Numbered from the stretch's first letter, positions 34,757 to 43,635 are shown. The stretch: DNA of 64,000 nt from Butyrivibrio sp. (GCA_022486625.1 JAKVKH010000006.1:44345-108344); one strand, 5' to 3'. Made by a program: numbers and translations. Notes: generated by a model not told the origin, from the sequence alone.

Positions 34757-34837
34757 GCAGAGGATTTCTGCGTGTGTGAGGGTATGCGATGAGAAATACA
34801 GTGGGTATGACATCGACAGACTTTTCTAAAATTTTAC

Positions 34838-34865
34838 TTGACGCGTTCTTATATGACATGATACT
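34838..34865 (+). promoter_or_regulatory. Promoter of the riboswitch-ATPase transcript
   Basis: TTGACG is followed after 16 bp by GATACT. The predicted start lies just before the leader RNA. Confidence 0.5.
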
Positions 34866-34867
34866 TT

Positions 34868-34975
34868 GGTTACAGATATTAGGGAGTAATTCATATCTGT
34901 CGTGGACAGATATTGTGTCTTTCGTCATGCCGTTTGAAAAAACCGGAAGATGCACTGAGAGAAGAATGAGACTAT
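34868..34975 (+). promoter_or_regulatory. Probable yybP-ykoY (Mn2+) riboswitch aptamer
   Basis: The leader contains AGGGAGTAAT and a 9-bp hairpin ATATCTGTC/GACAGATAT. Next come TTTCGTCATGCCG, GATGCACTGAGAG and AATGAGACT. The GGGAGUA loop, CGUCA and the 3' GAG...GAGAC element match my memory of the yybP-ykoY consensus. P-type cation ATPases are classical targets. An overlapping terminator follows, so ligand binding probably promotes read-through. A covariance-model match is needed for certainty. The ORF 34789..34992 over this stretch is rejected. Confidence 0.65.
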
Positions 34976-35017
34976 TATCGCACGGTTACTGATGTGCGAT
35001 AGGAGTCTCTTTTTTTA
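34968..35017 (+). terminator. Expression-platform terminator upstream of the P-type ATPase
   Basis: GAGACT and ATCGCAC pair with GTGCGAT and AGTCTC, with small internal loops. A run of eight T follows. Its 5' arm overlaps the 3' element of the aptamer, so the two are mutually exclusive. Confidence 0.85.
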
Positions 35018-35061
35018 CAGCCAAATGAATGATCCAATCATCTGAAATGAGGAGAGAAAAA

Positions 35062-37707
35062 TTGAGCGAAGAGAAACAGATGTCAGAAAAAGCTAAATGG
35101 GAAGTGCCGGCAGAAAAGCTGCTGGAGCAGTACAAGGTTACGGAAGCGGGTCTTTCTGGTGCCAGAGTGGAAGAAATCAGACGTGAAAAGGGCGAAAATG
35201 TACTGAGTGAAGGAAAGAAAAAAAGCATCATTCAGGTTTTTCTGTCACAGTTCTGTGATCTGTTGGTTGTAATTCTGATCATAGCGGCAATTGTTTCCAT
35301 GGCTTCGGGAAGCGTGGAAAGTACAATTGTAATTTTTGCGGTGCTTATTCTGAACGCGATTCTGGGAACCGTGCAGCATGTCAAGGCGGAGAAATCCTTA
35401 AGCAGTCTGAAACAGTTGTCTTCACCGAATGCAAAGGTAATGCGTGATGGTACGAAGAAGGAGATTTCTTCCCGTGAGCTGGTGCCGGGAGATATTGTAC
35501 TGCTTGAAGCCGGTGACATGATTGTGGCAGATGGCAGAATCCTGCACAGTTATTCACTGCAGGTGAATGAAAGTTCACTTACCGGAGAGTCCACAGGCGT
35601 AGATAAATTCAGTGATCCGCTTCCAGAGCAGACACCTCTTGCAGACAGATCCAACATGGTACATTCCGGAAGCCTTGTAGTATACGGGCGTGCAATGGTG
35701 CTCGTGACAGATACCGGAATGACTACAGAGCTTGGGAAGATTGCCGGTCTGATGAATGCAGCGAAGGAAAGAAAGACACCGCTGCAGGAAAAACTCGATG
35801 ATTTCAGCAAAAAGCTGGCAATTTTGATTATGGCGATCTGCGCGATTGTATTCGCACTTTCAATTTACAGAAACATGTCCATTCTGGATTCACTGATGTT
35901 TGCAGTAGCACTTGCAGTGGCTGCAATTCCGGAGGCATTGAGTTCCATTGTAACGATTGTACAGGCAATGGGGACGCAGAAAATGGCACGTGAAAATGCC
36001 ATTATCAAGGAACTGAAGGCAGTGGAAAGTCTGGGCTGTGTATCGGTGATCTGCTCAGATAAGACAGGAACACTTACACAGAATAAGATGACAGTGCAGA
36101 AGGTGTATCTGAACGGTACTGAATCGGATCCGGCAACACTTGATATCAGAGCGCATCTGTCCAGATATCTTTTGTATGATGCGATTCTGACCAATGATTC
36201 CAGTATTGTGGAAGGAAAAGGAATTGGAGATCCGACAGAATATGCGCTGCTGGAAATGTTCCGTAAGATTGAAGTGCGTGATAATGTACTTTTCAAAGAA
36301 GAAGGAATGAATGAAGAGGATGTCCGCCAGGTCATCATGCGTGATGAAGAAGTGCCGTTTGATTCTGACCGTAAACTGATGAGTACAAAGTGCAGACTGC
36401 ATGGCGTACAGACGGTGCTGACCAAGGGAGCTGTGGATGTCCTGATTGACAGATGCATCAGCATTGAGGATACGGATGGGGTACGACCTCTGACGGATGC
36501 AGACAGGGAAGCTATCAGAGTACAGAATCAGAAATTCTCCGAAAGCGGACTCAGAGTTCTGGCATTTGCCTATAAAGAGTCAGAAGAAAAACTGACAATC
36601 GAAACCGAATATGACTATACTTTCCTTGGACTGATTGCCATGATGGATCCGCCAAGACAGGAATCTGCAGAAGCAGTTCAGGAAGCCAAAAAAGCAGGGA
36701 TAAAGACCGTCATGATCACCGGAGATCATAAAATCACAGCAACTGCAATTGCAAGGCAGATCGGTATTTTTGAGGATGGAGATCTTGCACTGACAGGTGC
36801 TGAACTGGACGCAATGACTGACGGAGAGCTGGATCAGAGGATTACCAGGATATCTGTATATGCGCGTGTGTCACCGGAGAATAAGATCCGTATTGTAGAT
36901 GCATGGCAGAGAAGCGGGAAAATCGTATCCATGACAGGAGACGGCGTAAATGATGCACCGGCACTGAAGAAGGCAGATATCGGCGTTGCCATGGGAATTA
37001 CAGGAACAGAGGTATCCAAGGACGCGGCAGCAATGATTCTGTCAGATGATAATTTTGCAACAATTATCAAAGCAGTGCTGAATGGCAGAAATGTTTACCG
37101 GAATATTAAGAATGCCATTCTTTTCCTGCTTTCAGGTAACATGGCAGGAATCATATCTGTACTATATACCTCTATTATGGGGCTTCCGGTACCGTTTGCA
37201 CCTGTACACCTTCTGTTTATCAATCTGCTGACTGATTCACTGCCGGCGATTGCCATTGGTATGGAGCCTTCAGACAAAACACTTCTGAATGAGCCTCCGA
37301 GAGATTCTTCTGAAGGTATCCTGACAGGAAAGCTGATCTGGAAGATCATGGGGCAGGGTGCACTGATTGCGGCAGCAACCATGACAGCTTTTTATATCGG
37401 ATTGCAGACAGATGCAGCGGTTGCTTCTACCATGGCATTTGCAACACTGACACTGGCAAGACTGTTCCATGGATTCAACTGCCGTGGAAAAAAGAATATT
37501 TTCAGGCTGGGATTCAAATCTAATCCGTACAGTCTGGCTGCATTTGCCAGCGGAACATTACTTTTGGCATTTGTTATTTTCGTGCCGTTTATGCATGGAT
37601 TGTTCAGTGTGGCGGATATTACCGGTACGGCAGTGTGGCAGATTATCGGACTTGCAGTTTTGCCGACTGTAGTAATTCAGTTCCTTAAAACAATCAGAAA
37701 AAGCTGA
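35062..37707 (+). CDS. P-type cation ATPase (Ca2+/Mn2+ type, P2 subgroup)
   Basis: The transporter is 881 aa if TTG 35062 is the start; AGGAG lies 7 nt upstream, while the ATG at 35029 has no such site and 35080 is a later ATG. Phosphorylation motif CSDKTGTLTQNKM has Asp about 333. TGDGVNDAPALKKADIG is the hinge, and an actuator TGES lies earlier. The fourth-helix motif is PEALSSIVTI instead of PEGLP, so ion specificity may differ from SERCA-like pumps. With the riboswitch upstream, Mn2+ export or Ca2+/Mn2+ handling is the best inference. Confidence 0.93.
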   Translation: MSEEKQMSEKAKWEVPAEKLLEQYKVTEAGLSGARVEEIRREKGENVLSEGKKKSIIQVFLSQFCDLLVVILIIAAIVSMASGSVESTIVIFAVLILNAILGTVQHVKAEKSLSSLKQLSSPNAKVMRDGTKKEISSRELVPGDIVLLEAGDMIVADGRILHSYSLQVNESSLTGESTGVDKFSDPLPEQTPLADRSNMVHSGSLVVYGRAMVLVTDTGMTTELGKIAGLMNAAKERKTPLQEKLDDFSKKLAILIMAICAIVFALSIYRNMSILDSLMFAVALAVAAIPEALSSIVTIVQAMGTQKMARENAIIKELKAVESLGCVSVICSDKTGTLTQNKMTVQKVYLNGTESDPATLDIRAHLSRYLLYDAILTNDSSIVEGKGIGDPTEYALLEMFRKIEVRDNVLFKEEGMNEEDVRQVIMRDEEVPFDSDRKLMSTKCRLHGVQTVLTKGAVDVLIDRCISIEDTDGVRPLTDADREAIRVQNQKFSESGLRVLAFAYKESEEKLTIETEYDYTFLGLIAMMDPPRQESAEAVQEAKKAGIKTVMITGDHKITATAIARQIGIFEDGDLALTGAELDAMTDGELDQRITRISVYARVSPENKIRIVDAWQRSGKIVSMTGDGVNDAPALKKADIGVAMGITGTEVSKDAAAMILSDDNFATIIKAVLNGRNVYRNIKNAILFLLSGNMAGIISVLYTSIMGLPVPFAPVHLLFINLLTDSLPAIAIGMEPSDKTLLNEPPRDSSEGILTGKLIWKIMGQGALIAAATMTAFYIGLQTDAAVASTMAFATLTLARLFHGFNCRGKKNIFRLGFKSNPYSLAAFASGTLLLAFVIFVPFMHGLFSVADITGTAVWQIIGLAVLPTVVIQFLKTIRKS

Positions 37708-37847
37708 AAAAATTAACAGAATAACGATAAAACGTCTAAAAAATGCTGCAGGTATTCGATATTGCATTTTCACGAATTCTGAGATATGATAAATATGTAA
37801 TAAAAACGCTATTTATGTGTTATAGGTGTGCACAGAACGGAGAGCCT

Positions 37848-38408
37848 ATGAAAAATAAAATCTCGAGAATTCTTGCAACGCTTGTACTTGTGGTGATAAC
37901 AGGATCCTGCGTGGCATGCGGAGCATCACAGCAGGCAAGTGTAGATTCAACGGCAGCAATCAGAGGACAGGGAGTGGGTGCCGGAGAAACATATATTGAT
38001 GATGCAGCAATTGCGCTTGCCGGTCAGACACAGAGCAGTAAGGACATTACGACCGCTGCAACATCGGCACTTTCGCTGGTGAATACGCAGAGAGCAAATG
38101 CAGGACTTTCAGCACTTCAGTGGAGTCAGGGACTGGCAGATGCAGCGATGGTAAGAGCACAGGAAATTGTAAAGACATTTTCGCATACAAGACCGGATGG
38201 CAGTGACTGGTGGACTGTGAACAGCAATCTTCAGTATGGCGAGAATCTTGCGAAGCTGTATAATTCACCTGACAGTGTAGTGGCGGCATGGATGGCATCT
38301 CCCACACATAAGGCCAATATCATGGATTCCGGATATAAGACCTGCGGAATCAGTATATATCAGACCGGAGACGGTAACTGGTACTGGGCACAGGAATTCG
38401 GGTATTAA
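37848..38408 (+). CDS. CAP-domain (SCP/PR-1) extracellular protein, probable lipoprotein
   Basis: The protein is 186 aa from ATG 37848 behind CGGAGAG. The signal peptide ends ATLVLVVITGSCVACGA; a lipid-modified Cys is likely, though the box is weak. The CAP domain starts LSLVNTQRANAGLSALQW and contains FSHTRPDGSDWWT, GENLAKLY and AWMASPTHKANIMD. Bacterial CAP proteins are secreted and often of unknown function. It stands alone, with its own leader and the T-box transcript following. Confidence 0.9.
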   Translation: MKNKISRILATLVLVVITGSCVACGASQQASVDSTAAIRGQGVGAGETYIDDAAIALAGQTQSSKDITTAATSALSLVNTQRANAGLSALQWSQGLADAAMVRAQEIVKTFSHTRPDGSDWWTVNSNLQYGENLAKLYNSPDSVVAAWMASPTHKANIMDSGYKTCGISIYQTGDGNWYWAQEFGY

Positions 38409-38441
38409 GGCAGAAGATGCGGAAAGAATAAAAGATCAGGG

Positions 38442-38471
38442 TTGACATTTTTACAGCACACGCTTTATAAT
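38442..38471 (+). promoter_or_regulatory. Promoter of the trpXYZ T-box transcript
   Basis: A perfect TTGACA is followed after 18 bp by a perfect TATAAT. Confidence 0.85.
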
Positions 38472-38478
38472 GATAGCA

Positions 38479-38766
38479 ATTTAAATCGTTGAAGAAGAGT
38501 AGTACACATGATATATTCCGATACAGAGAGTCGCGGATGGTGGAAACGTGGCAGGCAAGGTGATGTGGAATGGACTTCTGAGAGCAATCCGAACAGCAGT
38601 AGGTGAGCCGGAGTATCGTCTCCGTTAACAAAGCAGCGTCTGTGATAGCAGATGATAAGAGGGTAGATCAGTGATGGTTTACCAAAGCAGGGTGGCACCG
38701 CAGGATGAATTTACAGACCTGTCCCGGCAGATAACAGGAGTTATTTGCTGTGGACAGGTCTTTTTG
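38479..38766 (+). promoter_or_regulatory. T-box leader (tRNA-Trp responsive) upstream of trpXYZ
   Basis: The T-box AGGGTGGCACCGC is at 38689-38701. Terminator GACCTGTCC/GGACAGGTC with TTTTT spans 38716-38765. The specifier region TGATGTGGAATGGACTTCTG places TGG (38571-38573) in the usual context (GAA-codon-purine). Tryptophan starvation should therefore induce the transporter. It is one of two TGG T-boxes in the window. Confidence 0.94.
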
Positions 38767-38805
38767 TGCGTGTCTGCAAAATACAAATTCAAGGGAGGAA
38801 ATATT

Positions 38806-39945
38806 ATGAAGAAGAAATTACTGGCAACATTACTGGCAGCATCAATGATGGTGATGACACTTTCTGCGTGCGGGGACAATCGTAAGCCTGGAGCAGGGGA
38901 TTCAGCGAGCAATTCGGCACAAAGTACGCAGAGTGCTGACGGCACAGATTCGGCTCTGGCTTCATCAGCAGGAGCTTCGGAAATGGCAGATGCATCTGCA
39001 AGCGGTTCTTCTGCAACACTTGTGGAAGGCAATTATACAATCGGAATTTCACAGTTTGCAGAGCATGGTTCACTGGATAACTGTCGTAATGGTTTTCTGG
39101 AAGGTCTTGCAGAAAATGGCTTTGTAGAAGGCAAGAACCTGACTGTTGATTATCAGAATGCACAGACAGATACCGGTACAGCCAGCACAATCTCTGATAA
39201 ATTTGTAGCAGATAAGGTGAATCTGATCTGTGCAATTGCAACACCGAGTGCTATGAGCGCATACAATTCAGCCAAGGACACAGACATTCCGGTAATCTAT
39301 ACTGCGGTTTCCGATCCTGTTGGTGCAGGACTTGCCGGTGATGATGACACACCGGTTGGCAACATCACAGGTACTTCTGATGCACTTGCAGTAACCGAGC
39401 AGCTTGAAATGATCCGCGAGATGATGCCTGATGCAAAGAAAATCGGTATTATATATACAACAAGCGAAGCAAATTCTGTCAGCACAATTGCTGAATACAA
39501 GGCACATGCAGCAGATTACGGCTTTGAAATTGTTGATAAGGGAATCAGCGCCATTGGTGATATTGATATGGCAGCTTCGGATCTGGTAACCAAGGTAGAC
39601 TGTATAAATAACCTGACAGACAATACTGTGGTATCCGGACTGCAGACCGTTATTAATGCAGCAAACGGAGCCGGAATTCCAGTGTTCGGTTCTGAGGTGG
39701 AGCAGGTAAAGGCAGGCTGCGTTGCAGCAATGGGACTTGATTATACACAGCTGGGTATCCAGACCGGTGAAATGGCAGCAAAGGTGCTTAAAGGCGAAGC
39801 AAAGGCATCCGATCTTAAGTTTGAAGTTATCGATCAGCCGAGCCTGTATGTGAACACAGCAGCTGCAGACAAGATCAAACTGACAGTTCCGGATGATATG
39901 ATCTCTACAGCAGCAGAAACATATGATACAATTACAACAGAGTAA
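38806..39945 (+). CDS. trpX: Tryptophan ABC transporter substrate-binding lipoprotein (TrpX type)
   Basis: The protein is 379 aa from ATG 38806 (AGGGAGGA upstream); the ORF-track start runs into the T-box terminator. The lipoprotein signal MKKKLLATLLAASMMVMTLS ends in AC. A Ser/Ala-rich spacer comes before an ABC_sub_bind (PF04392-like) domain with TIGISQFAEHGSLDNCRNGF, IGIIYTTSEANS and AAMGLDYTQLGIQTGEMAAK. Substrate is inferred from the T-box specifier; the fold itself does not show tryptophan. The permease and ATPase genes follow. Confidence 0.88.
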   Translation: MKKKLLATLLAASMMVMTLSACGDNRKPGAGDSASNSAQSTQSADGTDSALASSAGASEMADASASGSSATLVEGNYTIGISQFAEHGSLDNCRNGFLEGLAENGFVEGKNLTVDYQNAQTDTGTASTISDKFVADKVNLICAIATPSAMSAYNSAKDTDIPVIYTAVSDPVGAGLAGDDDTPVGNITGTSDALAVTEQLEMIREMMPDAKKIGIIYTTSEANSVSTIAEYKAHAADYGFEIVDKGISAIGDIDMAASDLVTKVDCINNLTDNTVVSGLQTVINAANGAGIPVFGSEVEQVKAGCVAAMGLDYTQLGIQTGEMAAKVLKGEAKASDLKFEVIDQPSLYVNTAAADKIKLTVPDDMISTAAETYDTITTE

Positions 39946-39976
39946 AATAATATGGAAGTAAGGAAGGTATTTCATC

Positions 39977-40858
39977 GTGGCCTTAATCATCAGTATTCTT
40001 GAACAGGGTCTGATCTATGCGATCATGGCACTTGGTATGTACATTACCTATAAGATTCTGGACTTTCCGGATATGACGGTAGATGGTGGATTTCCATTTG
40101 GCGTTGTGCTGGCGGTTGTCATGATCCGCGGCGGAGTGCCGCCCATACTGACATTGCCCATTTGTTTTCTTGCGGGTTGCGGGATCGGAACGGTGACTGG
40201 CCTGATCAATGTCAAATGCAAGGTCAGAGATCTGCTGGCAGGTATTATCATGATGACGGCTCTGTATTCAGTCAATCTGAAGATTGCTGGCAGAGCCAAC
40301 CTTCCCATGTATGATTACTATACAATTTTTGACAATTCATTTGTAAACAGTATTATTCCGGCACCATTGAAGCCGTTTAAGACAGTGATTATTCTGGTGA
40401 TTATCACACTTGTTGTGAAGTATCTCCTCGACTGGTATATGAACACCAAGTCCGGTTTTATGCTCCGTGCGGTAGGAGATAATGATGTGCTTGTAACTTC
40501 CATGGGTATTGACAAGGGAAAAGTCAGGATTATCGGTCTGGCGCTTGCCAACGGTCTTGTATCCTTAAGCGGTAGCATTTATGCGCAGCAGCAGTGTTAT
40601 TTCGATGTTTCGATGGGAACCGGAACTGCAGTTATCGGACTTGCAAGTGTTATTATCGGAACCAACCTGTTTAAAAAAGTGACGGCAATGCGTGTAACCA
40701 CAAGCGTGGTCATTGGCGCTATTATCTATAAAGCCTGTATCGCCATTGCCATCAAGTGTGGTATTGATTCTGCCTATATGAAGCTGATTTCTGCAGTTCT
40801 TTTCCTTATGATTCTGGTATTTTCGATGGACAGAAAAAAGAAGGTAAAGGCAGCATAA
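39977..40858 (+). CDS. trpY: Tryptophan ABC transporter permease (TrpY type)
   Basis: This 293-aa integral membrane protein with about eight hydrophobic segments belongs to the branched-chain/sugar permease superfamily (BPD_transp_2). It begins at GTG 39977 behind AAGGAAGG. ILDFPDMTVDGGFPFG near residue 30 and GLALANGLVSLSGSIYAQQQ near 190 are typical. It is the middle gene of the T-box-controlled operon, 31 bp after trpX. Confidence 0.9.
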   Translation: MALIISILEQGLIYAIMALGMYITYKILDFPDMTVDGGFPFGVVLAVVMIRGGVPPILTLPICFLAGCGIGTVTGLINVKCKVRDLLAGIIMMTALYSVNLKIAGRANLPMYDYYTIFDNSFVNSIIPAPLKPFKTVIILVIITLVVKYLLDWYMNTKSGFMLRAVGDNDVLVTSMGIDKGKVRIIGLALANGLVSLSGSIYAQQQCYFDVSMGTGTAVIGLASVIIGTNLFKKVTAMRVTTSVVIGAIIYKACIAIAIKCGIDSAYMKLISAVLFLMILVFSMDRKKKVKAA

Positions 40859-40939
40859 GCGGCGAAAAGTGCAGTGTACCATACACAGTCTGGTGGTACA
40901 GGATGTGAGCAGAAGACATCGAAACAGAGGATATGAAAG

Positions 40940-41713
40940 ATGCTGGAACTTAAAAATATTCAGAAGTATTATAATCCGGGTTCAGTGAATGAGATGTGTC
41001 TTTTTGACGATTTCAATCTGACCGTGCCGGATGGACAGTTCGTGGCAGTTGTCGGAAGTAATGGCTCCGGTAAGACATCCATGCTGAATCTGATCTGTGG
41101 CAGTATTGATGCAGACCGAGGACAGATTCTGATTAATGGCAGGGATATTGCCGGTGAGAAGGAATTTCAGAGGCATCAGAGAATCGGCAGAGTATATCAG
41201 GATCCTTCCAAGGGAACCTGTCCCAGTATGAATATTCTTGAGAACATGTCTATTGCAGACAATAAAGGAAAAAAGTATGGTCTTGGCGGTGGGGTAAATA
41301 AAGCCCGTACGGATTATTACAGAGATCAGCTGAAGATCCTCGGTCTTGGGCTTGAGGATAAAATGTATACGCAGGTCGGATCACTTTCCGGCGGGCAGCG
41401 TCAGTCGTTGGCACTCCTGATGTCCACCATGACACCGATTGATTTCCTGATTCTGGATGAACATACGGCGGCGCTTGATCCCAAGACGGCAGATATTATC
41501 ATGAAACTGACGGACAGGATCGTGCATGAGAAAAAGGTCACAACGATCATGGTAACACATAACCTGCGTTATGCAGTTGAATATGGAGACAGACTTCTGA
41601 TGATGCATGACGGTAAAATTATTCTGGACCAGACGGGTGAAGACAAAAAACGTATGGATCCGGATCATATCATGCATATTTTCAATGAAATCAGTGTGGA
41701 ATGCGGTAATTAG
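40940..41713 (+). CDS. trpZ: Tryptophan ABC transporter ATP-binding protein (TrpZ type)
   Basis: The 257-aa ATPase has Walker A GSNGSGKTS (residues about 40-48), Q-loop VYQDPSKG, signature LSGGQRQSLALL, Walker B FLILDEHTAALDP and the switch His in VTHNLR. All catalytic residues are present. It completes the importer. The gap of 81 bp to trpY holds no obvious terminator. The operon ends at the terminator near 41747. Confidence 0.92.
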   Translation: MLELKNIQKYYNPGSVNEMCLFDDFNLTVPDGQFVAVVGSNGSGKTSMLNLICGSIDADRGQILINGRDIAGEKEFQRHQRIGRVYQDPSKGTCPSMNILENMSIADNKGKKYGLGGGVNKARTDYYRDQLKILGLGLEDKMYTQVGSLSGGQRQSLALLMSTMTPIDFLILDEHTAALDPKTADIIMKLTDRIVHEKKVTTIMVTHNLRYAVEYGDRLLMMHDGKIILDQTGEDKKRMDPDHIMHIFNEISVECGN

Positions 41714-41746
41714 ATGCCGGTGCCATTACGGCTGTATTTACCACAT

Positions 41747-41789
41747 AAAAAAACTGAGAAGAGGGTGAATCCTTTTTCTCAGTTTTTTT
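41747..41789. terminator. Bidirectional terminator between trpZ and pyrI
   Basis: AAAAAAACTGAGAA pairs with TTCTCAGTTTTTTT across a 15-nt loop. The A run on one side and T run on the other let it end both the trpXYZ and the leftward pyrBI transcripts. Confidence 0.88.
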
Positions 41790-41817
41790 GTGCAGGTCAT
41801 GAGCCGTGGATGCTGCT

Positions 41818-42264
41818 TCAGGAGATGAAATCGGCATCATTATCTGTGTACTTTTCATCACAGTATTTGCAACGGTAGATTTCGTTCGCTTCATCCGCGA
41901 GATAGAAGATATGGGGAAGTTCCTGCTCGATGGAGGAAATACAGCGGGGATTATGACAGCGGATAACGCCGTGGATTTCCCTGGGAAGGATCAGAGCTCT
42001 TTTTTCTACGATGACACCATCCTTGATGACGTTTACGGTAATGTTATGATCAATGAAAGCCAGAACGTCAAGGTCCAGGGTATCGATATCGCATTCCACT
42101 TTCAGAATATCTTTTTTGCCCATCTTGCCGCTTCTGGCATTCTTGATGATGGCAACGGTACAGTCGAGTTTATCAAGGCCGAGGTGATGATAGATGGCCA
42201 TGCTCTTGCCGGCCTGAATATGATCAAGTACGAAACCTTCTTCAATTTTTCCTACGTTTAACAT
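41818..42264 (-). CDS. pyrI: Aspartate carbamoyltransferase regulatory subunit
   Basis: This 148-aa PyrI binds the nucleotide effectors and holds catalytic trimers together. The N-terminal effector domain is MLNVGKIEEGFVLDHIQAG. The C-terminal zinc domain has CHNPRC and CKYC as the four Cys ligands. It starts 16 bp after pyrB with a CAGGAGG site. PyrI is common in enteric bacteria and archaea and occurs in some Clostridia, so the holoenzyme should be allosteric. Confidence 0.96.
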   Translation of the reverse strand: MLNVGKIEEGFVLDHIQAGKSMAIYHHLGLDKLDCTVAIIKNARSGKMGKKDILKVECDIDTLDLDVLAFIDHNITVNVIKDGVIVEKRALILPREIHGVIRCHNPRCISSIEQELPHIFYLADEANEIYRCKYCDEKYTDNDADFIS

Positions 42265-42280
42265 AATAACCTCCTGTGGT

Positions 42281-43237
42281 TCAATAGGTTTTTAACAGTC
42301 CCTCATTCATGTGTTCATCGGTCAGATCCAGCAGTGTCAGAATCAGTGCCATACGGACATAAAGACCGTATTGAACCTGGCGGAAGTAGGCAGCTCTTGG
42401 GTCATCATCAATATCAACGGATATCTCATTGACTCTCGGAAGCGGATGCAGGACGAACATTTCCTTTTTGGCCAGTTGCATCTTGGCTTTGTCCAGTACA
42501 TAGAAACCCTTTAAGCGGATGTAATCTTCTTCGTTGAAGAATCTTTCCTTCTGCACACGGGTCATATACAGAAGATCAAGTCTTGGCATGACGTCTTCAA
42601 GACGGACAACTTCTTCATAGGTAATGCCTTTGGAAGAAAGCATTTCTGTAATATAATCCGGGACGCGCAGTTCCTGTGGTGAGATAAAGATGAAATGTAT
42701 GTTCTGATATCTGGAGAGTGCATTGATCAGGGAGTGCACGGTGCGGCCGAATTTCAGGTCGCCGCACAGACCGATGGTAAATCCGGAAAGGCTGCCGTAG
42801 AGTGAACGGATGGTCAGCAGATCGGTAAGGGTCTGCGTCGGATGCTGATGACCGCCGTCACCTGCGTTGATGACCGGGATCAGTGATTTCTCTGCTGCAA
42901 CCATGGGCGCGCCTTCCTTGGGATGACGCATGGCGCAGATATCTGCAAAGCAGGAGATTACGCGGATGGTATCAGATACACTTTCACCCTTGGAGGCAGA
43001 AGAATTCGAAGCGTCTGCAAATCCGATGGTTTTGCCGCCAAGGCGCAGCATTGCAGTTTCAAAACTGAGTCTGGTTCTGGTGCTCGGCTCATAGAAACAG
43101 GTTGCCATGATCCTGCCGTCACAGGCATGTGCGTAGGCTCCCATATTATGTTCAATATCACCGGCCACGTCGAATAACCGGTCCAGTTCGTCCGTACTGA
43201 AATCAAGCGGGCTCATCATGTGTCTTAATCTGCTCAT
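42281..43237 (-). CDS. pyrB: Aspartate carbamoyltransferase catalytic subunit
   Basis: This 318-aa PyrB joins carbamoyl phosphate and aspartate, the committed step of pyrimidine synthesis. [16 protein letters not shown] holds the carbamoyl-phosphate loop, and [12 protein letters not shown] and HPLPRVNEI are further active-site blocks. ATG 43237 has AAGAGGAA upstream. Transcription comes from the right through a leader ORF and attenuator. Pyrimidine genes other than pyrI are not in the window. Confidence 0.97.
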   Translation of the reverse strand: MSRLRHMMSPLDFSTDELDRLFDVAGDIEHNMGAYAHACDGRIMATCFYEPSTRTRLSFETAMLRLGGKTIGFADASNSSASKGESVSDTIRVISCFADICAMRHPKEGAPMVAAEKSLIPVINAGDGGHQHPTQTLTDLLTIRSLYGSLSGFTIGLCGDLKFGRTVHSLINALSRYQNIHFIFISPQELRVPDYITEMLSSKGITYEEVVRLEDVMPRLDLLYMTRVQKERFFNEEDYIRLKGFYVLDKAKMQLAKKEMFVLHPLPRVNEISVDIDDDPRAAYFRQVQYGLYVRMALILTLLDLTDEHMNEGLLKTY

Positions 43238-43307
43238 GTCAGGTTCCTCTTTTCGTTTCTAATCAGATTGTTCATGTTGCGTGATGATGTTGAAATGATC
43301 TCCGGGC

Positions 43308-43342
43308 AAAAAAAATCGAAGAGAAAATTAATTCTCTTCGAT
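43308..43342 (-). terminator. Attenuator terminator upstream of pyrBI
   Basis: Read on the minus strand, ATCGAAGAGAA pairs with TTCTCTTCGAT across a 6-nt loop and is followed by a run of eight T. It lies about 70 bp before the pyrB start and 4 nt after the stop of the leader ORF. Transcripts stop here unless the hairpin is prevented. Confidence 0.92.
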
Positions 43343-43346
43343 AAAA

Positions 43347-43454
43347 TCAGTGAAAATAAAAATGGAAACAGAAGGAGGAATAAAAATAGAAATGGTTCAT
43401 GCAGGACTGATGATGTAAACGCATTGACTTCATACGATGATCACAGACTGACAT
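43347..43454 (-). CDS. Leader peptide of the pyrBI attenuator (pyrL-like)
   Basis: The 35-codon ORF is too short for the track. It starts ATG 43454 behind GAAGGAGG and encodes MSVCDHRMKSMRLHHQS, then CMNHFYFYSSFCFHFYFH, then TGA 43347-43349. Codons 22-35 are almost all pyrimidines (TTCTATTTTTATTCCTCCTT and onward). The stop is 4 nt from the terminator stem. This reproduces enterobacterial pyrL logic: at low UTP, RNA polymerase stalls in the U-rich tract and the translating ribosome closes up and blocks the hairpin. The Phe/Tyr-rich sequence would then be a by-product of U-richness. Confidence 0.8.
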   Translation of the reverse strand: MSVCDHRMKSMRLHHQSCMNHFYFYSSFCFHFYFH

Positions 43455-43635
43455 GATAACCTCCTTCATCAGCAGAATGTTTCTGCACCCTGCCTTTTTC
43501 TCCGCTTTATAATTCCGGTTCTGATAAATGCTCCGGGGCTTCTTTCATTTCAATTCTTCTTATGATAACATGATCGTAAAGGTGAATCAATAATAAATTT
43601 TACAGGATAAAATTCTTTTGACAGGGAGAAGTCAG

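Noticed and set aside
34789-34992. 67-aa plus-strand ORF before the P-type ATPase
   Set aside because: It lies over the promoter, riboswitch-like leader and terminator, and has no ribosome binding site.
39268-39990. 240-aa minus-strand ORF over trpX
   Set aside because: It is Cys/Ile-rich shadow translation opposite a gene with clear domain motifs.
43347-43454. Leader peptide read as a phenylalanine/tyrosine attenuator
   Set aside because: The downstream genes are pyrBI, and the aromatic codons can be explained by the U-rich tract. I keep this as an alternative only.
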